DNA from: Byssochlamys sp. IMV 00236
Taxonomy: Eukaryota; Ascomycota; Eurotiomycetes; Eurotiales; Thermoascaceae
Length of the DNA stretch: 11,205 nt
Assembly: GCA_001931875.2 (NCBI GenBank)
Contig: MSJH02000130.1
Location: forward strand, 1 to 11,205
Direction: 5' to 3'
A model generated the notes under the pieces. The model was given only the letters and a program-made list of their open reading frames with translations, searched no databases and was not told the origin of the DNA. Position 1 is the stretch's first letter; each line of letters starts with the position of its first letter. Both the position numbers and the translations under genes were made by a program. This document shows positions 1 to 6,612 of the stretch, in pieces.

Positions 1-32
<32 letters not shown>
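1..32. repeat. poly-A tract at window edge
   Basis: Thirty-two consecutive A residues open the window. The window also ends in eight A residues, so both ends are probably places where an assembly stopped at a homopolymer. Nothing links the tract to a retroposed copy. Confidence 0.9.
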
Positions 33-35
<3 letters not shown>

Positions 36-58
36 GAGGGACCTGTCACAAGGTTATA

Positions 59-75
59 GAGAGAGAGAGAGAGAG
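59..75. repeat. GA dinucleotide microsatellite
   Basis: About 8.5 uninterrupted GA units lie downstream of the 3' end of the 118-510 gene. It is a simple repeat, probably length-polymorphic. Confidence 0.9.
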
Positions 76-91
76 GTAAGCGGAGGGAAAA

Positions 92-97
92 TTTATT
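92..97 (-). terminator. AATAAA polyadenylation signal for the 118-510 gene
   Basis: A canonical AATAAA on the minus strand lies about 21 nt downstream of the stop codon at 118-120. This supports the modelled 3' end of the small gene. Confidence 0.55.
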
Positions 98-117
98 ATA
101 AAGAGAGTATATGCATA

Positions 118-510
118 TCAACGCCAATCAGCGTATCGTCCAAAATCTTCTTTAACAGAACAAGTTCCTATGGCATCATCATCATAGCTATCCTTTCTTT
201 TCTTTTGTTTCTGTTGCTCCTGTATTAACAAATGCTACATTGATTCAGTTGAATATTAAATGCATAAAGTATATATTACCTCTATCTGACCAGCATCTAC
301 AAAGGAAGGTAATACGGGTGTTCCAGAAGGAGTTGCAATTTTGGTAACTCTGTGTGTGCCTTCTTTAAAAGTGACGCCTAAGTCCCTCAAGGCAGCTAGT
401 CTTTCATTTCCTACTGGCATAGATCGTATCTGTTTAGATGGCTTTTCATCATAGTAACAAGAGGATGTTTGTCTGATGTCTGTATAAAATGTTGAACTGT
501 GTGGATTCAT
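118..510 (-). CDS. Hypothetical 110-aa protein, two exons
   Basis: I do not recognise this protein. Exon 1 is 510-280 (77 codons, from ATG). A 60-nt intron (279-220) starts GTAATA and ends ATACAG at a phase-0 boundary. Exon 2 is 219-118 (33 codons plus TGA). The product is soluble-looking and polar, with no signal peptide or membrane segment. It has a central conserved-looking stretch around residues 31-72 (MPVGNERLAALRDLG, then GTPVLPSF). A basic, Gln/Lys-rich patch just after the splice (EQQKQKKRK) is followed by an acidic SYDDD. A TATA-like TATATATATA lies about 15 nt upstream of the ATG, and an AATAAA follows the stop. It sits 83 bp downstream of the BRE-like gene on the same strand. Exon pairing is seen; function is unknown. 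Confidence 0.65.
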
Positions 511-592
511 AATGTGAGAAAAAATATATATATAAAAAGAAAAAGAAAATGGGAGACGAAATGCATAAAAGTTGGTATAAATATGAACTCCG

Positions 593-598
593 TTTATT
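593..598 (-). terminator. AATAAA signal overlapping the BRE stop codon
   Basis: On the minus strand the last codons read CAA TAA A, so the TAA stop (596-594) lies inside a canonical AATAAA. If used, the BRE 3'UTR would be very short, which fits the 83 bp left before the next ATG. Confidence 0.45.
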
Positions 599-1596
599 GA
601 CAGAGATGAAACTTTACAGCACTTTCAGCCAATAAAGATCTACAGCATGGGTAAGAAAAAAGAGAATAATTGTAAAAGGAACTTACAATAGACAAGTAGG
701 GTCATTGACTAATCTTTGATCAATCGGATATTTGAACAATCGACTCTCAGGCATAGACGAACCAAGCCCTGTTGTGTTCATGACAGAGATGAGTCGAATG
801 TGTAAATTGCCCTTTGGAAATAATTCATGCATTTTGACTTTATCAATGTAAACAAGTGTACTTTTTTTTTCTTTTTCTTTGTGTTGAACTTACATTTGAT
901 AATCACGGGTGCAACAGACTTGGCTTTGGCTACCTTTTCTTCTTTACCTATTCGATAGTTTTGTAAATCCTCTTGTTTCCTTTTACGCACTTGGCTCCAT
1001 GTGTCTTGAGGTATTTGAAATGTTAAATACAAGGAAAATGTAAAATAATCTTGTGCGTCGTATTCTATAATATGATCTGGGAACTTGGATAACCAAGCCA
1101 ACATAAACTGTTTACGACTCTCTTTCTTATCGCTATCTTCTATATCTATTGTCTTTTGTCGTTTGACGTCTACTCGAGACGATTGAAAATCATCATCATG
1201 TATATTGTCCGTGAGGATTAATATCATACGGTCAGAGAGTTCTTTAAGCCATGTATATAAACAGTCTTCTTGTTGCATACTCCAGTCAGTAGGTAGCCAG
1301 TTGCTCATTACTTCTAGTTGTTTTGGTAGCTTTCTTAAAATGATGTCGGGTGGAAACTCATAGTTTGTGGCATTACTAAGAATGACTTGACCTATTTTAA
1401 TAAGTTTGTATTCTGTTTAATAAAATGAATATATAATCACACATTCAATAGTGAATGCTTTAATGTTAAATTCAATGTCGAGTCGATCTTGTATTGCATT
1501 TGTGTCATAATTGTAGTTTGAAGTTTTTGTCCTTTTAATCTTTATCGTTTCAAGTGTTTTTAGTTTGTCTATAGCCTTTTGGATAGCATCTGTCAT
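594..1596 (-). CDS. BRE: BRE/BRCC45 (BABAM2)-like BRISC-complex subunit
   Basis: Four exons: 1596-1443, 1391-894, 837-687 and 639-594. The introns are 51, 56 and 47 nt, all phase-compatible, and the product is 282 aa. In animals BRE is the UEV-fold scaffold of the K63-deubiquitinase complexes BRISC and BRCA1-A. The N-terminal UEV-like part includes DRLDIEF (residues 39-45) and FPPDIIL (64-70), matching the PPDFIF region of animal BRE, then a helix ending WLKEL. The C-terminal UEV-like part starts RKQFMLAWLSKFPDHIIEYDAQDY (shown here only as key residues: RKQF at 144, EYDAQDY at 161-167), matching the animal REYIAAFLSHF...VEYDAEGF block, and continues with LFPKGNLHIRLISV. The animal protein is about 383 aa; this one lacks roughly 80-100 residues between the two parts. 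The ATG at 1596 is the likely start, but a CAG acceptor sits just inside it (ending at 1590), so an upstream exon is possible. The comparison is from memory, not a search. Confidence 0.72.
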
Positions 1597-1612
1597 CAAA
1601 AAAAATATATAA

Positions 1613-2062
1613 TCAAGCAGTGATGAATAAGCCAATGAATAAAGATAAAATACAGATAAATGGTATGACGATAGCACCTTGACCTGCCCATTGTACATGA
1701 TAATAACGAACAATACCAAGATATAAACAAGTCATACTTTGCATGATACATAAGAGTCCAAACAGTTTACCAAGAAAACAAGGATAAAGCTGCATGATGG
1801 CTACGTATATGAGTGCAAGGTTGTATAACAATCGACTTACTTATTGCAGTAGTTGTAAATAATAACAAAGTACGAGTCCAAGCAAGAAAGTTTCGTTCAT
1901 TGGCTATATATAGCTATTAGAATGACTATAGGGGCTATGATGATGATTACCCAAGTGGTCTTTGGAGATGTTTTGTTTATTTTCTAATAGAATTGATATT
2001 GAATACTTTGCATAAAATGTATCTACGTAAAATCGTATAAGCTGATATATTTTATGCATCAT
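1613..2062 (-). CDS. DUF202-family small membrane protein
   Basis: Three exons (2062-1951, 1903-1841, 1800-1613) with 47- and 40-nt introns give a 120-aa protein. The DUF202 signature is DHLANERNFLAWTRT (residues 35-49); families with this motif include YidH-type proteins and, more distantly, the Vtc membrane domain. Three hydrophobic segments follow at about 49-65, 67-90 and 100-120, the last ending at the C-terminus. The N-terminus (1-34) is longer and partly hydrophobic-aromatic. Two adjacent ATGs open the frame (2062 and 2059) after an in-frame TGA upstream. The 40-nt intron is near the lower limit for fungi, but phase and motif continuity support it. The stop is 16 nt from the ATG of the BRE-like gene and I see no AATAAA of its own, so its mRNA 3' end is unclear. 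The biochemical function is not known from sequence. Confidence 0.75.
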
Positions 2063-2256
2063 TCTATCCTCATACAAGGGGCATTCTAAAAGACATCACA
2101 CAGTAAAGTGGTACTTTTAATAAATGTACATGGAACAAGCAGCGGCATAACCTTCCCCCTACATTAAGCCGATATCTCAATTCGATTTATTTATGATGGC
2201 TTTTACTACAGTAGATTTTCATCAAACATATAGAAAAACGAACTGAATGATATAAT
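2063..2256. other. Intergenic: coiled-coil 3' end and DUF202 promoter
   Basis: This 194-bp gap lies between tandem minus-strand genes. A minus-strand AATAAA at 2186-2191 is 66 nt downstream of the coiled-coil gene stop. The remaining ~120 bp must hold the DUF202 promoter; I see no recognisable element there. Confidence 0.5.
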
Positions 2257-2964
2257 TCAAATCATCTGTGACAATAACGTAATGGTTGAATCAATTTCAG
2301 ACTTCATGATAGGAGGATCCATATCCAGGGCCCAAAATAGCTCCATAGTAGAAGAAGGCATCATGATGACAGAGGTATCAATATGGAAATCGGTATCATT
2401 CACTATCTCTAGTTGCTTTTGGTCCTTTAGCAGTTCTATCAGCTGTTGACACGTCTCAGCTTTTTGTTTGCTTGTCAACTTTTTTTTATTCCATGTTTTC
2501 TTTCTCTCCTTATCCTGTGCTGATAATTCCTCATCAAATTCAACTTGTCTCTTTTCAGCATCTGCTTTTCTAATAGCACGCTGCTCTTTACAATACACTT
2601 GCCATTCATTCTTGATTGATTCGGCATGATCAAGTCGTAGCTGAGCTAGCTTACCATACTCACCGTTGAGTATATCCATTTTTGCGCTATATATAAAAGA
2701 AAGTTTTGGTTTATCTCTTATAACATATAGTTTATTGTACCTTGTATCCTGTTTCTAGAATATGTTTTAAGAAAGAAAGAGAGAGGATAAAGATTCAAAT
2801 ATGCAGTTCTTTACCTTTTGTTTAGCCTCTTGCTTAAGGAAATGAATAAGTGATGGACTGCCTTAAAACTGTATATACACAATTACCATGGCTTTCTGTA
2901 ATTGCCTTATGCTCTTTTGCGTCTCTTTTATAGACTCTTTGCATTGCTCAGAGGTTGATTCCAT
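2257..2964 (-). CDS. Coiled-coil protein, possibly BLOC1S5 (Muted)-like
   Basis: Four exons (2964-2887, 2832-2815, 2754-2741, 2686-2257) with introns of 54, 60 and 54 nt give 179 aa. Exons 2 and 3 are microexons of 18 and 14 nt, and all phases agree. Residues 1 to about 110 are highly charged and heptad-rich (CKESIKETQKSIRQLQKAM, then HAESIKNEWQVYCKEQ, KADAEKRQVEFDEEL), which is a typical long coiled coil. The C-terminal third is less charged and contains ALDMDPPIM before the stop. Length and coil layout, and an 'SIKNEW..Y.KEQ' region followed by an EKR..FDEEL block, resemble the BLOC-1 subunit Muted/BLOC1S5, which acts in endolysosomal trafficking. That assignment is inference and weak, because coiled coils mimic one another; another small tethering or cytoskeletal subunit is possible. 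The ATG at 2964 follows a T-rich leader with no usable acceptor. Confidence 0.6.
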
Positions 2965-3020
2965 ATGAAAAAAAAAATAAATAAAGAAAAGAAGAGCACT
3001 CTCCCTTTCTTTGGTGAAAG

Positions 3021-3040
3021 TAAGGAGTCAGTCTCCCTTA
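3021..3040. repeat. Imperfect inverted repeat
   Basis: TAAGGAG-TCAGT-CTCCCTTA forms a 7-8 bp stem with one bulged base. It lies 20 bp from the CCGGTTT inverted repeat in the same divergent promoter. It may be a factor-binding site or chance. Confidence 0.4.
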
Positions 3041-3059
3041 ATAAAACAAGATGCACTGC

Positions 3060-3085
3060 CCGGTTTTTAATAGAGTCGAAACCGG
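3060..3085. repeat. Perfect 7-bp inverted repeat CCGGTTT-N12-AAACCGG
   Basis: The two arms (3060-3066 and 3079-3085) match exactly. The inverted CGG-containing half-sites resemble the spaced palindromes bound by dimeric zinc-cluster regulators, although the N12 spacing and GGTTT flanks do not point to a named factor. The site is about 100 bp upstream of the RACK1 ATG. Confidence 0.5.
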
Positions 3086-3186
3086 AGTATGAAATTTTTA
3101 GCGAGCCGTTGTGGGTGTTTGAAAGACTATGATAAAGCTCGATGGGATATGCAAGCCAAGTTTCTTTCTTTTTCATCTCGCGAATA

Positions 3187-4328
3187 ATGGATACTCTTAC
3201 CTTGCGCGGTACTCTTGAAGGTAAAACGGATGAAATGAATAAAGGATGGATGGATAAGATATATTGACGTATCGATATTTAATATTAGGTCATGGCAACT
3301 GGGGTAAGGATGTCAACTAGAGTGTTTTGAGACAATTAGATAATTAACATGAGTGTGGATTTTCATTATAGTCACTGCCATTGCTACTACTTCTGAAGCT
3401 CCTGATATGGTCTTGTCTGCTTCTCGTGACAAGACTATCATCGTCTGGAACCTTACCAGGTAGGAATTTATAATGAAGATTTGGAAGAGAAAAAAACTTA
3501 TCAAATGTGTGTAGAGATGAGGTCAACTATGGTGTCCCTCGTAAGTCCCTTGTTGGTCACTCCCACTTTGTTGAAGACATTGCCATCTCTTCCGATGGTC
3601 AATTTGCCTTGTCTGCTTCTTGGGATCACACTCTCCGTCTTTGGGATTTGAACAATGGTACCACCACTCGTCGTTTCGTTGGCCACACTAACGATGTTCT
3701 CTCTGTCTCCTTCTCTGCCGATAACCGTCAAATCGTTTCCGGCTCTCGTGACAAGTCCATCAAGCTCTGGAACACCCTCGGTGAATGCAAGTACAACATC
3801 ACCGAAGACGGCCACACCGAATGGGTTTCTTGCGTCCGCTTCTCTCCCAACCCTGCTACTCCTCTCATCGTCTCTGGTGGTTGGGACAAGCTCGTCAAGG
3901 TTTGGGACCTCACCAAGTTGAAGCTTCGCACCAACTTCATTGGTCACAATGGCTACGTCAATACTGTCACCATCTCTCCCGATGGTTCTCTCTGTGCTTC
4001 TGCCGGTAAGGACGGTGTTGTCATGCTCTGGGACTTGAACGATGCCAAGCACCTCTACTCTCTCGATGCTGGCTCCGTTGTCCATGCCCTTACTTTCTCT
4101 CCTAACCGTTACTGGCTCTGTGCTGCTACTGCTAACGGCATCAAGATTTGGGATCTTGAAACCAAGTCTATTGTTGATGAACTCCGTCCTGAGTTTGCTC
4201 AATTAGGAAAGAGAAAGAACCCTGACCCTGAATGTTTGTCTGTTGCTTGGAGTGCCGATGGTGCCACCCTCTTCTCTGGTTACTCTGACAACATCATCCG
4301 TGTCTGGCAAGTCACCCGTACTCTTTAA
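3187..4328 (+). CDS. RACK1: RACK1/Cpc2 (Asc1) 40S ribosomal scaffold, seven WD repeats
   Basis: Exons 3187-3220, 3289-3303 (a 15-nt microexon), 3372-3459 and 3515-4328 give 316 aa, close to the usual 314-319. The introns are 68, 68 and 55 nt. RACK1 is a seven-bladed propeller on the head of the 40S subunit, with roles in translation control, ribosome quality control and kinase scaffolding. Blade-ending motifs are visible in order: [72 protein letters not shown] and [11 protein letters not shown]35 and K37 of the first SRDK motif match the conserved ribosome-contact residues. Codon use differs from the neighbours: third positions are strongly C-rich (ATC, GTC, CTC, AAG), as expected of a very highly expressed gene. 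In budding yeast the ASC1 intron hosts snoRNA U24; these introns are too short and show no C/D boxes. Identity is very secure. Confidence 0.96.
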
Positions 4329-4400
4329 ATCAAATGCCCGCGCGAATCATTGGATTTTTTAGAGGAAAAAAAGAAAAAAATCCCCCCTTTTTTTTGCTTA

Positions 4401-4416
4401 AATAAATCATAATAAA
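4401..4416 (+). terminator. Two AATAAA polyadenylation signals for RACK1
   Basis: AATAAA occurs at 4401-4406 and again at 4411-4416, 73-83 nt after the RACK1 stop. UreF starts only 62 nt further on, so RACK1 3'-end formation and the ureF promoter are packed together. Confidence 0.6.
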
Positions 4417-4477
4417 AAAAAAGAGAGAAGGCGAGTGTATTCATCTTTGTGTTAAAACCCAGTCTCTCTTTTCTTTT

Positions 4478-5209
4478 ATGTTGCCTTACTTTACCTCAAA
4501 TGAGACAAGTAGCTGGCTACTTTACATCTTGACTGATTCCGCACTTCCCACAGGTGGATTCGTATCCTCTTCTGGACTCGAGGCAAGTCATCAAGCCGGA
4601 CTAGTAGATAGCAACAACATTTCAACATTTGTTACTTCGTCAGCACATAATTATGCTTCCAACACCAACTGTTTTGTTCAAGCAGGCTATGAATCACTTG
4701 ACAACAAAGACGCCCTGTCGTTCTTGACAGATTGCGATGCTACATGTGACGCTGTCATGGCAGCCAATGCTGTGGCAAAACGAGCTTCATTAGCTCAAGG
4801 CATTGCCATGCTCACTCTCTTTTTAAAGTGTTTTACAGAAACCAACAAACAAGAAGAAAAGATACGAGTGGTCAAACAATGGAAAAACATGATTCGAGCA
4901 GAGAAAGTAGATGGTCATTTCGCCATCTGTTTTGGACTCGTATGTCGTTGTCTAGATGTCGATTTAGAAAACACACTTCATTTATGGCTCTATTTGTTCG
5001 CAAGGACCATTTACTCTTCTGCCGTCCGACTCAACATCATTGGGCCATACGAAGCACAACGACTGTTACTTGAGTCCAGAGGACCTGTAGAAGAGATCAT
5101 TCACCATACAAAAAACATGACAATAGAAGATTGTTGTCAGACAAATCCATTGTTGGATGTGTGTCAAGGTATGCACGATAGACTTTACTCGAGATTATTC
5201 AACAGTTAA
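4478..5209 (+). CDS. ureF: Urease accessory protein UreF
   Basis: A single 243-aa open frame with no intron, unlike every other gene here. UreF binds UreD/UreH and UreG to load nickel into the urease active site in the cytosol, so it points to an active urea-degrading pathway. Family signatures are clear: TDSALPTGGFVSSSGLEA at residues 19-36 and ARTIYSSAVRLNIIGPYEAQ towards the C-terminus. The length fits the eukaryotic family. A pyrimidine-rich leader (about 4460-4477) directly precedes the ATG. The acquisition route of an intronless gene among intron-rich ones is not clear; it could be simple intron absence, and the base composition is not foreign by eye. It converges on HIS1 with 14 bp between stop codons, and its AATAAA lies 4 nt after the stop. 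No other urease genes are in the window. Confidence 0.94.
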   Translation: MLPYFTSNETSSWLLYILTDSALPTGGFVSSSGLEASHQAGLVDSNNISTFVTSSAHNYASNTNCFVQAGYESLDNKDALSFLTDCDATCDAVMAANAVAKRASLAQGIAMLTLFLKCFTETNKQEEKIRVVKQWKNMIRAEKVDGHFAICFGLVCRCLDVDLENTLHLWLYLFARTIYSSAVRLNIIGPYEAQRLLLESRGPVEEIIHHTKNMTIEDCCQTNPLLDVCQGMHDRLYSRLFNS

Positions 5210-5212
5210 AAA

Positions 5213-5218
5213 AATAAA
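5213..5218 (+). terminator. AATAAA signal for ureF
   Basis: A canonical AATAAA begins 4 nt after the ureF stop. Cleavage 10-30 nt downstream would fall inside the 3' coding end of HIS1, so the two transcripts should overlap tail to tail. Confidence 0.55.
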
Positions 5219-5223
5219 GTGTA

Positions 5224-6231
5224 TTAAACTCTGCAGTTGGTGAAGGCCATGACCAAGATATCCGTAGCACCCACATCAGCTAAAAGATCCATCACTTCAC
5301 CTTTTCTCTTCTTTTCAATCATGGCCGTGACGGCGACCCAACCTTCATGAGAATCTAATGCAGAGACAGTAGGTGCTTGACGACCAGGCGTGATTTGAAC
5401 CGCGCGAGCAAGGTTGACGCGTTCGATGTTGTATGTACAAAGGACATACTTTTCGGCGGTAATGACACCGCGGATACGAGAAGCGATTTTATCAACGAGG
5501 TCTTGATGGTGAGAGTTCTTGTTGGACATCAAGACAGCTTGAGTTTCTAATAAGGTATGAATATCGTGAAGGCCAGCTGCACGCATTGTTTCTCCGGATT
5601 CTATGTCAATGTGATTAGACGATGTTTAGTTTTTGTTTATAAACATGCGTTGCTTACCAACCAAATCAACTATAAAAAAAAAATATGAATGAGTGGTTGT
5701 GATGATGATATTTTATAATAACTTACTAATGCCGTCAGCAAGGCCTAAAGCACAAGCAGCTTCGACAGATCCAGAAACATAGTTGATGGTCGTCTTTGTG
5801 CCAGCAGCTTTATCGACGGGCTCAAATACTTTTCTAGCAAATGCATCAAAGCTGGTAACGATACGTTTACCAGCCAACTGTTCAATGGTTTGGAATTCAC
5901 CTTTGACAGGTACCTGAATACATAAACGGCATTTACCGAACCCAAGCTCCATCACCTCTGTTACTTTATCCGACACTTCATTTTCGACAATCATGTCTTG
6001 TCCAGAGATACCCAAATCGACGTTACCTTCAGCGACGTATTTGGGAATATCGGCAGCAGGTAAGAAAATAAGAGCGATGGGCAAATTGGTGCAGAGAGCA
6101 ATATCTTGACGTAAACGACGATTGAAGTGAATATCAGAGCCGTGCAAGAGTTGTAAACATTGTTCGTAAAGACGTCCCTTTTTGGGAATCGCAAATAAAA
6201 GTCGGTTATCCAAGTCTTTGACAAAATCCAT
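5224..6231 (-). CDS. HIS1: ATP phosphoribosyltransferase (histidine biosynthesis, step 1)
   Basis: Exons 6231-5727, 5669-5658 (only 12 nt) and 5600-5224, with two 57-nt introns, give 297 aa. This is the long HisG form with a C-terminal regulatory domain, and the yeast enzyme has the same length. It condenses ATP and PRPP to phosphoribosyl-ATP, the committed and histidine-inhibited step. Visible features are FAIPKKGRLYE at 13-23, VDLGISGQDM at 71-80, TSFDAFARKVFE and the PRPP-binding loop I-D-L-V-E-S-G-E-T-M-R at about 169-179. The 12-nt microexon encodes the start of that loop (most of I169 through V172, plus one base of E173). The HisG C-domain shows APTVSALDS and GWVAVTAMI. A TGACTCA element 169 bp upstream of the ATG fits general amino-acid control. 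The gene converges with ureF. Identity is very secure. Confidence 0.95.
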
Positions 6232-6399
6232 GATATCTGAAAGATAAAGAAAAAAAAAAAAAGAACTATAAAAATATTTTTAGACAGCTCAATTTGACAG
6301 AAAACGTCACAGTCAATGCCCGCCTTTTTTTTTAATTTAAACAAAAAAACGTGCCATGAAGTAGGTGTATGTAGCTTATTCTTTCACCTTGGATCATTG

Positions 6400-6406
6400 T
6401 GACTCA
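6400..6406. promoter_or_regulatory. Gcn4/Cpc1-type TGACTCA site upstream of HIS1
   Basis: TGACTCA is the exact consensus bound by Gcn4/Cpc1 bZIP activators in fungi. It lies 169 bp upstream of the HIS1 ATG, a typical distance, and HIS genes are classical targets of general amino-acid control. Binding in this organism is inference. Confidence 0.55.
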
Positions 6407-6483
6407 TAGTCTTGTATTCATTTCTTTTTTGTTTGTTTTTACATTTGTTCCAAAAAGGGGATCCGTTTGGTTCAATAAAGAGG

Positions 6484-6504
6484 TTTTTTTTTTTAAAAAA
6501 AAAA
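6484..6504. repeat. T11A10 self-complementary tract
   Basis: Eleven T are followed by ten A, flanked by AGG on one side and GCCT on the other, so the stem can extend by about 3 bp with one bulge. It lies between the carrier 3' end and the HIS1 promoter elements. Such tracts can exclude nucleosomes or extrude. Confidence 0.7.
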
Positions 6505-6612
6505 GCCTTCAAACATTTCCCCGCCCAATGAAAGCCTTTTTCTTTATCCGTGCACACCAGAAATACATAGTTGCACTCTTTTATGCAAAAATACATTCTA
6601 ATATACAAGTCA

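Larger units (their letters stand above)
2965..3186. promoter_or_regulatory. Divergent promoter: coiled-coil gene and RACK1
   Basis: These 222 bp separate the ATGs of a minus-strand and a plus-strand gene. The region has a perfect inverted repeat CCGGTTT-N12-AAACCGG, an imperfect one at 3021-3040, and a pyrimidine tract (3161-3174) ending 12 nt before the RACK1 ATG. Such CT-rich leaders are common on highly expressed fungal translation genes. No TATA box is evident for RACK1. Confidence 0.6.
6232..6612 (-). promoter_or_regulatory. HIS1 upstream region, also 3' flank of the carrier gene
   Basis: This 381-bp non-coding stretch lies between two tandem minus-strand genes. It holds a 14-bp perfect palindrome TAAAAATATTTTTA (6269-6282), TATA-like and about 40-50 nt upstream of the HIS1 ATG. 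It also holds a T9 run near 6325, a TGACTCA site at 6400-6406 and a T11A10 tract at 6484-6504. No AATAAA is evident on the minus strand for the carrier transcript. Short open frames here are low-complexity and not credible genes. Confidence 0.6.

Noticed and set aside
2928..3176. 82-codon minus-strand frame in the divergent promoter
   Set aside because: It has low-complexity Phe/Leu-rich content and overlaps the first exon of the coiled-coil gene in another frame.
3221..3514. Possible snoRNA (U24-like) in RACK1 introns, as in yeast ASC1
   Set aside because: The introns are only 55-68 nt and show no C/D box pair with a guide; U24 needs more room.
3501..4202. Long antisense open frame (233 codons) opposite RACK1
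   Set aside because: It mirrors the strongly biased codon use of RACK1, has no known motif, and lies wholly over the conserved WD-repeat exon.
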